NCBI GenBank assembly: GCA_963706755.1
Contig: CAVPNH010000019.1
Coordinates: forward strand, 186,001-250,000
Direction of reading: 5' to 3'
Origin: RPQJ01 sp963706755
Lineage (GTDB): Bacteria; Pseudomonadota; Gammaproteobacteria; Steroidobacterales; Steroidobacteraceae
Length of the DNA stretch: 64,000 nucleotides
Part shown: positions 16,162 through 26,722 of the stretch, piece by piece
Layout: every line of letters begins with the position of its first letter
Position numbering within the stretch: position 1 is the first letter of the stretch
The notes under the pieces: model-generated
The model's input: the letters and a program-made list of their open reading frames with translations, nothing else
Told to the model about the DNA's origin: nothing
Databases searched by the model: none
Made by a program: the position numbers and the translations under genes

Positions 16162-19100
16162 TCACGGGCTCGGCGCCGCGTACACTGTATCGTCCTGGTC
16201 ACCCAGAGCGTCGTTCGGGAAGACCCAGAGCATCTTGCCGCGGCCGCCACTCACCGTGATGTGCGCACTCTCCCCGCGCGCGAGACCAAAGCTGTTGAGG
16301 TCCGGCTTGATCTCGTTGGCAAGGTCGATGCTGCCAGTCTGCGTGTCGACCCCGCCCTGCCGGTTGGTGACCACGAGGCGGTAGTTGAAGCTCGACGGCA
16401 CGAGGCCGCCGTCCACCGTGGTGGTAAACGGCAGGACTGCAACGCGATCGTTGTAATCCCAGCCACCGACGATCCAGTCGAGGAAGCCGGAGCCGCCCGC
16501 AAACTGCGCGGTTACGTAGGTGCCGATGGTTCCGGTCGCGCTCAACGACGAATAGTCGGCCGCCACCAGCTCAACGTCGTCGATCCCGTCTTTGTCCGTA
16601 TCGAGGAACAGACTGATTACCAGGTTGGAGATGTGCTGGTAGGGCTTGTTCAGCGCGACGCCGAACTCGACCACCGAATACCCGAAGTAGAAGTTCGGGT
16701 CCGCCGTCCGCACGCCCAAGCGCGCGATCAGGCATGCGTCCCCACTGTCGTCGTCACCCATGTCGGGATTGCGACCGTCCGAGTCGTTGGCGTTCGAGCC
16801 CCGGTCGCCCTCCTGGCTGCTGTCGCAGGAGTGATGCCTGCCGTTCGACCATTCGCGATCCCGCTGCGCAAGCGTGAATCCTTCCGCAAAGCCGATCGCG
16901 GGACCCTGGTTGCGGACGTCGATTCCACCGGAGCCACGTGAGCTTCTGACCTGCAGGTCCGATGCGGGATCGACCACCGCCAGGTAGCCGATACGCAGCG
17001 AATCCTTGCCGTCATTCAGGACACACCAGCCATCGACTTCGGTCTGGCTTACCGACGCCTGGTCGAAGGCGCCGGCCGCGGCGGCCGCTGCCGGGTCGAA
17101 GCGCAGGCGGACCGTGAACTTGCGATCACGGCGCCCTTCGACGGACACCGAGCTCGGGCATGACACGGTCACGCCCGGATAACTCGTGTGCGCTACATGG
17201 GTTACCGAGAACGTCCGCGAGCTGCGCGACATATTGGTCAACGTGACATCCTCGGTCTCGGTGACCGGGGAGCGCGGATTGATGCGACCGAACGAGATGC
17301 CGCCGGGGGAGGCGTAGCTCGACAGCGCCGCGGCCCGGTCTACCCGGATGACCCCGGTGCCCAGGCGGGCGAGGCTCGTGTCACCCGACGAGTTGCCATT
17401 GACGGTCGAGTTCTGCAGCAGCGCCTTGATGGCGCTCGGGCGCAGATCAGGATGCTCCTGGCGCAGCAGCGCCGCGGCGCCGGTAACGTGCGGTGCGGCC
17501 ATGGACGTGCCCGACAGGTTGGCGGCACCGGTGCCGGAACCGACGGCGGTCGACACGATGGAGTCGCCAGGCGCTGCCAGATCCGGCTTGAAGCCAGACT
17601 CGCTATCCGAGCTCGGACCGCGGGAGGTGAATGTCGCTGCCCGATCCTCGCGCGTCAGGTCCGGCGCCGTGTCCAACGTGGCGCTCACCGGGCTGTCCGC
17701 AGCCGTCGTTGCAGACGCGTTGATCGCATTACCGTCGGCAAGACTGACCATGACGCCCGGAATGGTGACGGCACTGGTCAGGCCGCCCATGACGATCGGG
17801 GCACCGGCGGCGTTGTTGAAGACCAGGATCGCCCTGGCACCGGCCGTTGGGCAGCGAGATACTTGACGTTAAACGTGCAGGTTCCGCGCTGGATGAGGGC
17901 GATCTTGCCCGCAATGGCGGCCGCGTTGGTAGAGACAGGCGAGCACAACCGTTGAGCGGCGCCGCTTCCACCACGCCGGCAGCGATCGTGCCTGTGTTCT
18001 TCAACTGGATCGGGCCGGCGCCCTCGAAATTGGTCTTGAAGCCCGCCAGGCTCGCGGGGGCCGTAACGTTCACGCGGGAGTAGACACGGCCGCCCGGAGT
18101 GGTGGCGGCGACGGAGATCGCGCGAGCGGCGACCGCCGGCGCTCCGGTGACGTACGGAACGTTGCCTTCGTTGCCGGCCGACGCGACCACGATGATGCCG
18201 ACCTTGACTGCGTTGTTCGACGAGATCGCCGACGGATCTGCAGGCTCGCCGAAAGGTGAACCGAGGCTCATGTTGATCACGTCGAGGTGATCCGACATGC
18301 AGCCGTCGCCATTCGGATCCATGGCCCATTCGATCGCATCCGACGTAACGTCGGTCGACCCCGATCCATCATTGAAAACCTTGAGCGCGTACAGCAGGGC
18401 ATCCGGCGCCACGCCCTGACCGATGGAACCGGCGACGCCGAAGCCGGCGGTGGTTCCGGCAACGTGTGATCCGTGACCGTTGCCATCCAGCGGATCAGGA
18501 TCCGGAACGGGCAGGTCGTTGGCAGGATTTGCATCCGTGCGCGCGTCATAGATGGCGCCGACGAAGTCCCACCCACCGACGACCTTGGCCGTCGGGAAGG
18601 TGCCGGGTTCGACGATGTTCTTGTCGTTGCTGGCGTAGTCGCCGGGAACGCCATCCTTGCGGAAATTCGCGTGCAGATAGTCGATGCCGGAGTCGATGAT
18701 GGCGATCTTGACGCCCCGGCCGGTCAAGCCATTCGCTTGCGCGGCGCGCAGGGCACCAATCCAGGGCACGCTTTCGGCGTTGTCCATGCTGTGAATTTCG
18801 ACTCGCCCGACAGACAGCACGCCCGGCAGGGATCTCAGGTTCTCGATCTGGCTTGCCGGAACACGCATGCGCAGCCCGTTCGCACCGACCCGCAGCGAGG
18901 ACAGTTCCTGGGCCCCCAGCCCGGCCACCTGGCTGCGGAACGCGGCCTGCTCGGCCGTAACGCGAGCAGCTTGCGCCAACTGCGCCTGGTTGCTGGCCAT
19001 CGCGCCGGTCGCAGCAATGGCCGTGGCGTTGAGTTCCGATACCGCTGGCGTCGACAGCCGAACGAATACCTCGACCTGCCCGGCGTTCGAATCCAGCGAT

Positions 19101-19210
19101 TGCCTATGCAAGCTCGCGGCGGCCATGGAACCCATTGACGCCACGCCGAGACACAGTCCGGCGGTCAACGCAGCGGCCCGACGATAGAACGGACGTTCAG
19201 TGAAATTCAT
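16162..19210 (-). CDS. secreted subtilisin-like serine protease (S8) with PA domain, two frameshifts
   Basis: A secreted protease of about 1,015 residues. ATG 19208-19210 is preceded by a GGGGATG ribosome site and starts MNFTERPFYRR with a signal peptide to about residue 32. An I9-like propeptide region (45-145) follows. The catalytic triad is IAIIDSGID (D173), DGNGHGSHVAGT (H246) and GTSMAAPHVTGAAAL (Ser). A protease-associated (PA) insert lies between His and Ser; the frame shifts near 17940 and 17850 inside it, and the other frame supplies AAAIAGKIALIQRGTC. The C-terminal third is beta-rich (Fn3-like), with a D/N/G-rich stretch near 16740-16830. No sorting tail is seen. Confidence 0.9.
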
Positions 19211-19420
19211 GAGTACATCCCCAGGATTACGATTCTTCTTGAACGTACGACAAAGCCGACGATCGGCCTCGCGCACGCGGCCCTTCGCTAGTCGACTACT
19301 TCGTTATGCGCTGAGGCTCTGCATCCCCGCCTCGCGCTCGGTCGATTCGTGACTGTTAGCGTGACCTCAAATTACTCCCCATCCTCGCGGAACTCAATCC
19401 TCTAGACCGCTGCAACGCGA

Positions 19421-20356
19421 TCAGTTCTTTCCAGCCAGTTCCTTCAGCCAGTCCCTCGGCCGCAGGAAATCCTCGTACAACCGCGCCTCAGGCGTTCCCG
19501 GCTCCGGTTTGTAGTCGTACTCCCAGCGCACGAGCGGCGGCAGTGACATGAGAATCGATTCAGTCCGGCCCCCGGTCTGAAGCCCGAACAGCGTCCCCCG
19601 ATCGTAGACGAGGTTGAATTCAACATAACGTCCCCGCCGGTAGAGCTGGAAGTTCCGTTCCCGCTCCGCGTAGGGCGTGTCCTTCCGTTTCGCGACAATG
19701 GGCAGGTAGGCGGGCGCGTAGGCGTCACCGACGCTCCGCATGAACGCGAACGAATTCTCGAATCCCCACTCGTTCAGGTCGTCGAAGAAGAGGCCACCGA
19801 CGCCGCGCGTCTCGTTGCGGTGCTTGAGGAAGAAGTACCGGTCGCACCAGTCCTTGTACTTCGCGTACACGTCCGGCCCGAACGGATCGCACGCAGCCTT
19901 CGCCGCGCGGTGCCAGTGCAGCACGTCCTCGTCGAACGCGTAGTAGGGCGTCAAGTCGAACCCACCGCCGAACCACCACGCCGCCGGCTCGCCGTCCTTC
20001 ATCGCGACGAAGTAACGCACGTTCGCGTGGGAGGTGGGCACGTAGGGGTTGCGCGGGTGGATCACCAGCGACACGCCGGTCGCCTCGAAGCTCGCGCCCG
20101 CGAGCTCGGGCCGCTGCGTGGTGGCGGACGCCGGCAGCTTGCCGCCCATCACGTGCGAGAAGTTGATGCCGGCCTGCTCGAAGACCGCGCCTTCGCGCAG
20201 CACGCGGCTCTCGCCACCGCCGCCCTCGGGCCGCTGCCAGGAGTCGCGACGGAATGTGGCGCCGCCGTCGGCCTGCTCGAGCGCGCTCGTGATCGAGTCG
20301 TGCAGCGAGCGGAGGTAGGTGATGACGGCAGTTGTCGATGGTGCTGGCGAGTTCAT
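19421..20356 (-). CDS. hemF: oxygen-dependent coproporphyrinogen III oxidase
   Basis: Aerobic oxidative decarboxylation of coproporphyrinogen III to protoporphyrinogen IX. The 311-residue protein matches HemF throughout: GGGESRVLREGAVFEQAGINFS, PRNPYVPTSHANVR, WWFGGGFDLTPYY, GVGGLFFDDLNEW, and the RRGRYVEFNLVYDRGT-FGLQTGGRTESILMS block. ATG 20356 gives MNSPAPSTTA. Use of HemF implies growth with oxygen. The gene is divergent from a Phd/ParE module with 161 bases between. Downstream, 19211-19420 before the subtilase gene holds no recognisable feature. Confidence 0.96.
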   Translation of the reverse strand: MNSPAPSTTAVITYLRSLHDSITSALEQADGGATFRRDSWQRPEGGGGESRVLREGAVFEQAGINFSHVMGGKLPASATTQRPELAGASFEATGVSLVIHPRNPYVPTSHANVRYFVAMKDGEPAAWWFGGGFDLTPYYAFDEDVLHWHRAAKAACDPFGPDVYAKYKDWCDRYFFLKHRNETRGVGGLFFDDLNEWGFENSFAFMRSVGDAYAPAYLPIVAKRKDTPYAERERNFQLYRRGRYVEFNLVYDRGTLFGLQTGGRTESILMSLPPLVRWEYDYKPEPGTPEARLYEDFLRPRDWLKELAGKN

Positions 20357-20482
20357 GGTGATGGCGGCAGGGGATCCGTTGTCGGCGCGAGGATACCGTC
20401 AATATCTCCAATAATTCGCTCGAAATTGGCGCGGCAACTCGCAGCCGCTCGTTGCAACATGGCTGCCGCGACAAGCGTGGCC

Positions 20483-20511
20483 TTGCGCCGCCAAGAGTGG
20501 CACTTTAGTAT
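20483..20511 (+). promoter_or_regulatory. possible sigma-70 promoter giving leaderless TA mRNA
   Basis: TTGCGC (20483-20488) and TAGTAT (20506-20511) are separated by 17 bases, and transcription would begin at or next to the antitoxin ATG (20518). No Shine-Dalgarno sequence is present between. The flanks AGTG...CACT (20496-20514) form a weak inverted repeat that could bind the antitoxin. Confidence 0.35.
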
Positions 20512-20517
20512 CACTTA

Positions 20518-20775
20518 ATGCGTACCGAGCTCGTGACCACTCTCAAGCGCAAGGCCACCGAACTCCTTTCGGACCTCGAGCGGGAAAGAAAGCCCATTCT
20601 CATTACCCAGCACGGACTGCCAAGCGCCTACCTCGTGGACGTCGAGACCTACGAACTCCAGCAGAGACGCATGGCGCTGCTCGAGGGGATTGCACGTGGC
20701 GAAATGGCAGTCGCGGAGGGCAGGGTTGTGCCGCATGCCGAGGCCAGGACCCGAATGGCCCGATGGCTGAAGTAG
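20518..20775 (+). CDS. type II antitoxin, Phd/YefM family
   Basis: An 85-residue protein. The N-terminal DNA-binding fold of Phd/YefM antitoxins is visible in LKRKATELLSDLERERKPILITQHGLPSAYLVDVETYE, where the ITQ-G-P-A-YLVD pattern is characteristic. The charged C-terminal half (LEGIARGEMAVAEGRVV) would wrap the toxin. Its last 13 bases overlap the start of the ParE/RelE-type gene. Autoregulation is typical for the family; a weak inverted repeat lies over the putative promoter. Neighbours are unrelated housekeeping genes (hemF, topA), which suits an acquired module. Confidence 0.85.
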   Translation: MRTELVTTLKRKATELLSDLERERKPILITQHGLPSAYLVDVETYELQQRRMALLEGIARGEMAVAEGRVVPHAEARTRMARWLK

Positions 20776-21074
20776 TCTGGACGGAGCCGGCCCTCTCGGA
20801 TCTGGATGCCATCGCCGACTATGTCGCGCTGGACAATCCGGCTGCAGCGGCTGCCCTGGTGCAGCGTGTATTCGCCCATGTCGAGCAACTCGAGGCCCAT
20901 CCTGACAGCGGAAGCCGACCGGCGGAACTCGGACGCTCCCGGTATCGACAGATCGTCGAGTCGCCGTGCCGCGTGCTCTATCGCTACGACGGCCACCGGG
21001 TCAACATTCTCTGCGTGATGCGGTCTGAGCAGTTGCTGCGCTTGTCGAGCATCGAGTCGCGCGACGAGACCTGA
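20763..21074 (+). CDS. type II toxin, ParE/RelE family
   Basis: A 103-residue protein with the ParE/RelE layout: VVWTEPALSDLDAIADYVALDNPAAAAALVQRV (two N-terminal helices), HPDSGSRPAEL, then the strand block RYRQIVESPCRVLYRYDGHRVNILCVM. The R-x-x-x-x-YR-x-DG pattern in that block is closest to ParE-type (plasmid stabilisation) members, which act on gyrase. RelE-type ribosome-dependent ribonuclease activity cannot be ruled out by eye. ATG 20763 overlaps the antitoxin stop. The 3' end is convergent with topA, only 16 bases away. Confidence 0.85.
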   Translation: MAEVVWTEPALSDLDAIADYVALDNPAAAAALVQRVFAHVEQLEAHPDSGSRPAELGRSRYRQIVESPCRVLYRYDGHRVNILCVMRSEQLLRLSSIESRDET

Positions 21075-21090
21075 TCAATAGCCCGGGGAC

Positions 21091-23575
21091 CTACGGTCTC
21101 TTCTTCGCCGCCGTCTTCTTCCTGGCTGCGGTCTTCTTCTTCGGCGCGGCCTTCTTCTTCGCCGGCTTCGCGACCGGGCTTCCCGCGGAGTCCGCATCCG
21201 CCGCTGACTTCGCCTTCGCAGCCGGTTTGGTCTTTGCAGCCGCCGCAGTCTTCGCCGGCGCAGCCTTCTTCCCCCAGCGTCCCTTGCGCTCCGGTGCCGC
21301 GGCGATCAGCGCCTGGCATTCCTCGAGCGTCAGCGACGCCGGCTCCCGGTCCTTCGGGACCTTTCCGTTCTTCTTGCCGTCGGTGATGTACGGGCCGTAG
21401 CGGCCGTTCAGCACCTGGATGCCGGCTTCCGGAAAGTCCCGGATCACGCGTGCGGCCTCGATCTCGCGTTTCTCGCGGATGAGCTGCAGGGCGCGCTCGA
21501 GCGTAATCGTGTACGGGTCATCTTCTTTCTTGAGCGACACGTATTTCTTGGCGCCGTACTGCGCGTACGGGCCGAAGCGGCCGACCGCGACCTTGATCGG
21601 ATACCCGTCTTCCCACTCGCCGACCGTCCGCGGCAGCTTGAATAGCTCGAGCGCCTGCTCGAGCGTCAGGTCGTCCATGTGCTGCCCCGGCCGAAGGCTG
21701 GCGAACTTTGGCTTCTCCACGTCGTCGCGCGTGCCGAGCTGGACGAAGGCGCCGTACCTGCCGTAGCGCACGCTCACCGGCCGCCCTGACACGGAATCAA
21801 CCCCGATGTCGCGCGCCATCGCGACGTCGGAGCGCGTGACGTTCGCTTCCACCTCGTCGATCTGCTTCTTGAGCCCGATCCAGAACCGGTCGAGCACCCC
21901 GAGCCAGTCTTCCTCGCCGCGCGAAATGTTGTCGAGCTCGTCTTCCATCCCCGCGGTGAAGTTGAAATCGACGTAGCGCTCGAAGTTTCCAGTCAGGAAG
22001 CGATTGACGATCTTGCCGAGGTCAGTCGGCACGAAACGCCGGTTCAACAGCTCGCAGTACTTCTTGAAGAGCAGCGTCTGGATGATGCTGGCGTAGGTCG
22101 AGGGCCGGCCGATGCCGTACTCCTCGAGCGCCTTCACGAGGCTCGCTTCCGAGTAGCGCGGCGGCGGCTCGGTGAAGTGCTGTTCCGGCTTGATGGCCAG
22201 CAGTTTCACGCGATCGCCGGCCTCGAGCGCCGGCAGGCGCCGGTCGTCCTCGTCGTCGAGCGTGACGTCGTCGAAGCTCTCGCGATACACGGCGAGGAAC
22301 CCGGGCGTCACCAGTGTCGAGCCGTTCGCGCGCAGCGTGTGCCCCTTGCCGGCCGAGAGGTCCACCGCGACCGTGTCGAATACCGCGGCCTCCATCTGGC
22401 TCGCCACCGCGCGGCGCCAGATGAGCGTGTAGAGCCGGTGCTGGTCGGCGTCGAGACGGCCGGCGAGTTGCTCGGGCGTGCGCGCGGCCGACGTCGGGCG
22501 GATGGCCTCGTGCGCTTCCTGCGCGTTTTTCGACTTCGTCTTGTACATGCGCGGCGCGTCCGGCAGCGCCTCGGCGCCGTACAGCCGGCCGATGGTGCTG
22601 CGGATCTCGCGAATGGCCTCGATGCCGAGGCTCACCGAGTCGGTGCGCATGTAGCTGATGAGGCCGACCGGGCCCTCGCCGAAGTCCACGCCTTCGTAGA
22701 GCCGCTGCGCGGTGCGCATCGTGCGCTGGGCGCCGAAGCCGAGCTTGCGCGCGGCCTCCTGCTGCAGCGTCGAGGTGGTGAAGGGCGGGGAAGGGTTGCG
22801 CTTGCGCTGCTTCTTGTCGACCGCGGCGACCGTGAGCGTGCCGCCGGCCGATGCGTCGAGCTTGCGGCGGATCTCTTCGGCCTGCGCCGCGCTCGTGATC
22901 GTGAACTGCTCGACCTTCGCGCCTTCGTACTCGGTGAGCCGCGCGTTGAACGACGTGCGGGGACTTCTCGGCCTCGGCGTCCACGGTCCAGTACTCGCGC
23001 GGCTTGAAGGCCGCGATCTCTTCCTCGCGCTCGCAGATCATGCGCAGCGCGGGGCTCTGCACCCGGCCGGCGGAGGCGCCGGAGAGGCCCGCCTTCTTCC
23101 ACAGCAGGGGCGAGATGTTGAAGCCGACCAGGAAGTCGAGCGCCCGGCGCGCGAGGTAGGCCTTGACCAGTGCATCGGCGATCTCGCGCGGCTGGCCGAT
23201 GGCTTCCTGCACGGCGCTCTGCGTGATCTCGTAGAAGACGCTGCGGTGCACGGCCTTGCCGTCCAGCGCACCCGCTTCCTTCAGCAGCTCGTAGAGGTGC
23301 CAGGAAATCGCCTCTCCCTCGCGGTCGGGGTCGGTCGAGAGGTAGAGCGCGTCGGCCTTCTTCACGGCGCGCGTGATCGCCTCGACGTGCTTCCTGTTCT
23401 TGTCGATCAGCTCCCAGCGCATGGCGAACCGGCGCGTGGGGTCGACGGCGCCTTCCTTGGGCACGAGGTCGCGCACGTGGCCGTAGGACGCCATCACCTC
23501 GAAGTCCTTGCCCAGGTACTTCTTGATGGTCTTCGCCTTGGCCGGCGACTCGACGATGACGAGATTCCTGCTCAT
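21091..23575 (-). CDS. topA: DNA topoisomerase I with lysine/alanine-rich tail, one frameshift
   Basis: Type IA topoisomerase, about 828 residues, relaxing negative supercoils. The Toprim part begins NLVIVESPAKAKTIKKYLG and has STDPDREGEAISWHL. SGASAGRVQSPALRMICERE follows. After AEKSP the frame shifts once (about 22957), the next frame giving TSFNARLTEYEGAKV onward. The active-site tyrosine is in GLISYMRTDSVSLG. Instead of Cys4 zinc ribbons the C-terminus has three Topo_C-type repeats (YGRYGAFVQLG, GRFGPYAQYG, NGRYGPYITDG). It ends in about 60 residues of Lys/Ala/Pro repeats resembling histone H1, which should bind DNA loosely. The gene follows smg and dprA. Confidence 0.93.
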
Positions 23576-23659
23576 TTAATACGGCGATTTTCCCTTGCCC
23601 CAGAAACGATCATGCCGCGGGGGTCCGCGGCATCGGTCCCGGCCCCGTTCCGGGCGGCC

Positions 23660-24139
23660 TCAGTGGACCGCACCGGAGTGCTCCTCGAACACCAGGTCCT
23701 CCATGCGCGAGAAGGCGGTTTCCTGCCCCGGCTGGGTGAAGAGCACCATCAGCACCACCCACTTCAGCCGCTCGATGTCGATGTCGTCGCCGTCGAGCGC
23801 CATCAGTTTCTCGATCACGAGTTCGCGCTGCATCGGGGAGAGGATCCCGACCTGCTCGAGGTGCACCAGGAAGCCGCGGCAGTCGGTGTCGAGCCGCGCC
23901 TGCTCGAGCGCGTCGAACACGCGGATCGCGCGCGCCGTCGGCGCGGGACCGGAGCGCGACGGATCGCCGGCGAGGTCCTCGAGCCAGCACAGCGCGCGCT
24001 CGATTTCCCCCGCGGGAAAACCGGCATGCTCGAGTTCCTGCTTCAACGTGTCGCGATCGGGCTCTTCGCCCTCGTCCAGCTCGCCGTCGAAATAGTTCTC
24101 GAAGAGGTAGATGAGGATGTCGAGGACGCCTTCCTTCAT
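23660..24139 (-). CDS. smg: Smg protein (DUF494)
   Basis: A 159-residue acidic cytosolic protein of the Smg/DUF494 family: MKEGVLDILIYLFENYFD start, GFPAGEIERALCWLEDLA, RGFLVHLEQVGILSPMQRELVIEKLMALD and a hydrophobic LKWVVLMVLFTQPG end. Its biochemical role is unknown; it is nearly always found between dprA and topA, as here. The start ATG overlaps the dprA stop by four bases (ATGA), so translation is coupled. Confidence 0.93.
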   Translation of the reverse strand: MKEGVLDILIYLFENYFDGELDEGEEPDRDTLKQELEHAGFPAGEIERALCWLEDLAGDPSRSGPAPTARAIRVFDALEQARLDTDCRGFLVHLEQVGILSPMQRELVIEKLMALDGDDIDIERLKWVVLMVLFTQPGQETAFSRMEDLVFEEHSGAVH

Positions 24140-25257
24140 TCCTTTTTCCCCGGCAGGCGCCGGCAGAAGAGTCCGCCGGGCTGCTGTGCGATCCGCCCCT
24201 CGAGTTCGAGGATGAGCAGCATCGAAGCGACCGCGCCAGCTTCAAACCCGGTGCGAGCGACCAGCGTGTCCACGCCGGCAGGCTCGAAGCCGAGCGCATC
24301 TAACAGGATTTCGTAGTCCTTGTCCAACGCGTGCCCGGAATCTTCTTGCGGCTCAGGAGCTTCGGCGGAGGCGCCGGGCCTCATCCCGTGGAGCAACGCG
24401 CCCAGCTCCGTGAATATGTCGTCTGCCGTCTCGACGAGTTTTGCGCCCTGGCGGATGAGGCGGTGGCATCCGCGCGAAAGCGGGCTGTGGATCGAGCCGG
24501 GAATCGCGAACACCTCGCGGCCCTGCTCGGCGGCGAGCCGCGCCGTGATGAGCGATCCGCTCTGCAGCGCCGCCTCGACCACGAGCGTCCCCACCGACAG
24601 CCCGCTGATCAACCGGTTGCGGCGCGGGAAGTGCTGCTTGAGCGGCGGCGTGCCGGTCGGAAGGTCCGAGACCAGCGCGCCGCTCGCGGCGATTTCCTGC
24701 GCGAGCCCCGTGTTCTCGCGCGGATAGACGCGGTCGAGGCCGCAGCCGAGCACGGCGATGGTGCAACCGCCCGCGGCGAGGGCCCCGCGATGCGCCGCTG
24801 CGTCTATGCCGAGCGCGAGCCCGCTCGTGATGGCGAGTCCCGCCGCGGCGAGATGGCGGGCGAAGTCCTGCGCCGTGTCGCGCCCGATGGGCGTCGGATT
24901 GCGGCTGCCGACGATCGCGAGTTGCGGCAGATGCAGGGCCGACGCCGCTCCCTCGACGAAGAGCACCAGCGGCGCGTCCGGGATGGAGGCGAGCAGCGCG
25001 GGATAGGCGGGCGAGCCCCAGGTGACCAGCTGCCGGCCCGGGCCGGCGAGCCAGCGTTCATCGGCCGCGAGCCCGTCGGGGTCGGGATTCCGCAGCGCGT
25101 CGATGACGGCGGCGCCGAGCCCGAGTGCGGCAAGCGTGGCCGGCGACTCGCGCGGCAGGAACTGCGGCGGGATGGTCTCGCCGGTGGTCCCGGGCAGGTT
25201 GCCGGCGTGCAGCCCCTGGGCGCGGGCGAGCGTGAGCCACGGTTTCGGGTCGTCCAT
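24136..25257 (-). CDS. dprA: DNA processing protein DprA
   Basis: DprA loads RecA on incoming single-stranded DNA during natural transformation. The Rossmann-like core shows LAIVGSRNPTPIGRDTAQDFA, ITSGLALGIDAAAHRGAL, VLGCGLDRVYPREN and FPRRNRLISGLS, followed by SGSLITARLAAEQGREVFAIPG. The C-terminal winged-helix DML1-like domain ends IAQQPGGLFCRRL. ATG 25257 begins MDDPKPWLTLARAQGL. An in-frame GTG at 25308 would add 17 residues translated through a hairpin, so the ATG is preferred. The hairpin lies directly upstream and could control translation. It overlaps smg by four bases. DprA alone does not prove competence. Confidence 0.92.
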   Translation of the reverse strand: MDDPKPWLTLARAQGLHAGNLPGTTGETIPPQFLPRESPATLAALGLGAAVIDALRNPDPDGLAADERWLAGPGRQLVTWGSPAYPALLASIPDAPLVLFVEGAASALHLPQLAIVGSRNPTPIGRDTAQDFARHLAAAGLAITSGLALGIDAAAHRGALAAGGCTIAVLGCGLDRVYPRENTGLAQEIAASGALVSDLPTGTPPLKQHFPRRNRLISGLSVGTLVVEAALQSGSLITARLAAEQGREVFAIPGSIHSPLSRGCHRLIRQGAKLVETADDIFTELGALLHGMRPGASAEAPEPQEDSGHALDKDYEILLDALGFEPAGVDTLVARTGFEAGAVASMLLILELEGRIAQQPGGLFCRRLPGKKE

Positions 25258-25260
25258 GAG

Positions 25261-25294
25261 GAAAGAGCCTACCGGGATTCCTCCCGGCAGGCTC
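25261..25294 (-). promoter_or_regulatory. hairpin between LysM gene and dprA
   Basis: On the minus strand the stem GAGCCT-G-CCGGG pairs with CCCGG-T-AGGCTC around an AGGAAT loop (25265-25294), followed by a short U run (25261-25264) and then the dprA ATG 8 bases from the stem. An AAGGAG sequence lies just before the stem (25295-25300). It could be a weak terminator/attenuator after the LysM gene. Alternatively, it could fold the spacer so that AAGGAG serves the dprA ATG. Confidence 0.5.
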
Positions 25295-25335
25295 TCCTTC
25301 AATGTCACGCGTTCGCGCCGATCCGCGCGGACGAC

Positions 25336-26545
25336 TCAGCGGATGAAGTCTTCCATCCCCGTGTCGCTGTGGCCGAAGTCAGGGTGCTTGATGAAGTCGC
25401 CGATGCGCATGGGCTGCGTGGACTCGACCACGAGCCCGTAGCTCATGCGGTCGTGAACCGTGAAGAGCAGCAGCGTTCCGTTGCGCTCGTCCGGCAGCGT
25501 GACCTTGTCGTAGGTCGCCGTGAATTTCGTCCAGTCCTGTCCGCGGCTGTAGCGGTCGCGCCACTTCCACGCCGCGCGCGAAAATGGCCACCACGTTGCC
25601 GGGTGCGAGGCCGTCGCGCTTGCCGCGGTTGATCGCGAGGACCTGGTACTTGCCGGCCACCGCGAGCCCGTCCACCACCGCAAGCACCTGCCCGTTGAGC
25701 TTCCGGTCCTTCGGGGCGCTCAGGACCAGGTCGTCGCCGAACTTGGCGTCGGCCGGGAAGACCTTGTCTCCCTGCTGGATCTCGCGGCCGTTGTCCAGGA
25801 CCGTGAGGTGCGTGAGCCCCTCGTCATCGCTCCTGTCCGTCGTCGTGATGGTCCGCGCCGTGGCTGCGTAGTGGCCGACGTAGCCGAGCAGGTCGCCGTC
25901 ATCCGGATCGCGCAGCGCAGTGCCGACGTGGACGATCGTGTACTCGGAGCCTACCGGCGGGCTGCCGAGGCCCTTGACGTAGAGTTCATTGGCGGTCGAG
26001 CCGAGGATGTGCCGGCTGCGGAAGCCGACCACGCGAGGCGCCTTGTCCACCTGTTTCCTGGTGAGCAGGCTCGGGCGCTGCACGAAATTCATCAGGATGT
26101 CGTACGGGATCGTGCGGATGGCCTGCGCGAGCGGGGTCACGCGCACTTCCGGCGAGAGCCGGACCGCGCCGGCGGTGCCCAGGGTGATCCGCGGCTTTCC
26201 GTCCACGTAGACCAGCCGGAGAACGTCGCCCGGGTAGATCAGGTGCGGGTTCTGGACCTGCGGATTCACGTACCAGATTTCCGGCCAGTACCAGGGGTAC
26301 TTGAGGAATACGCCGGCGATGTCCCAGAGCGTGTCGCCCGTCTTCACGACATAGGTGTCGGGAGCGTTGGGCGCGAGCGGCACGGACATCGACTGTCCGG
26401 AGGCCTGCTGCGCCGCGGCAGGGGTTGGGACTGCCGCCCACATCGCCAGGCCGGTACCGGCGACGGCGAGCGAGACGGCAATGGCCCGGGTCCAGCGGCT
26501 CCGGCCGTTGGACAGGTTCGAGGCAGCGCGCAGCTTTCGATCCAT
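25336..26545 (-). CDS. LysM-domain envelope protein, one frameshift
   Basis: A secreted or periplasmic peptidoglycan-binding protein. ATG 26545 has a strong GAGAAAGGG site in front and yields MDRKLRAASN, then a signal sequence (AIAVSLAVAGTGLAMWAA...AAAQQ). The LysM domain begins TYVVKTGDTLWDIAGVFL and runs through NPQVQNPHLIYPGDVLRL. The long remainder is a conserved region of this dprA-linked family (VLAINRGKRDGLAPGNVVAIF). One extra base near 25561 shifts the frame, after which VRDRYSRGQDWTKFTATYDKV leads to stop 25336. It is divergent from def. The 177-base gap has TATAAT at 26585 but no convincing -35. Confidence 0.88.
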
Positions 26546-26722
26546 CCCTTTCTCCATCGGGTGTCGGGGTCGCGACCGTCGCCTTATAATCCGGCAAGCC
26601 ATCCGGCCGCTGCCGACCACGTCTCAGTCGCATCACGCCGCTGGACGGCGACAGTGGGTCCAGGGCGGTCCAGCAGTTGTTAAATCGAAGCCGGGCTTAA
26701 CTTTAGCAGCATTTCCCAAAGA

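Noticed and set aside
26585..26590. TATAAT as a def promoter
   Set aside because: No acceptable -35 element at 16-18 bases upstream and it lies 133 bases before def; left as a note in the LysM entry.
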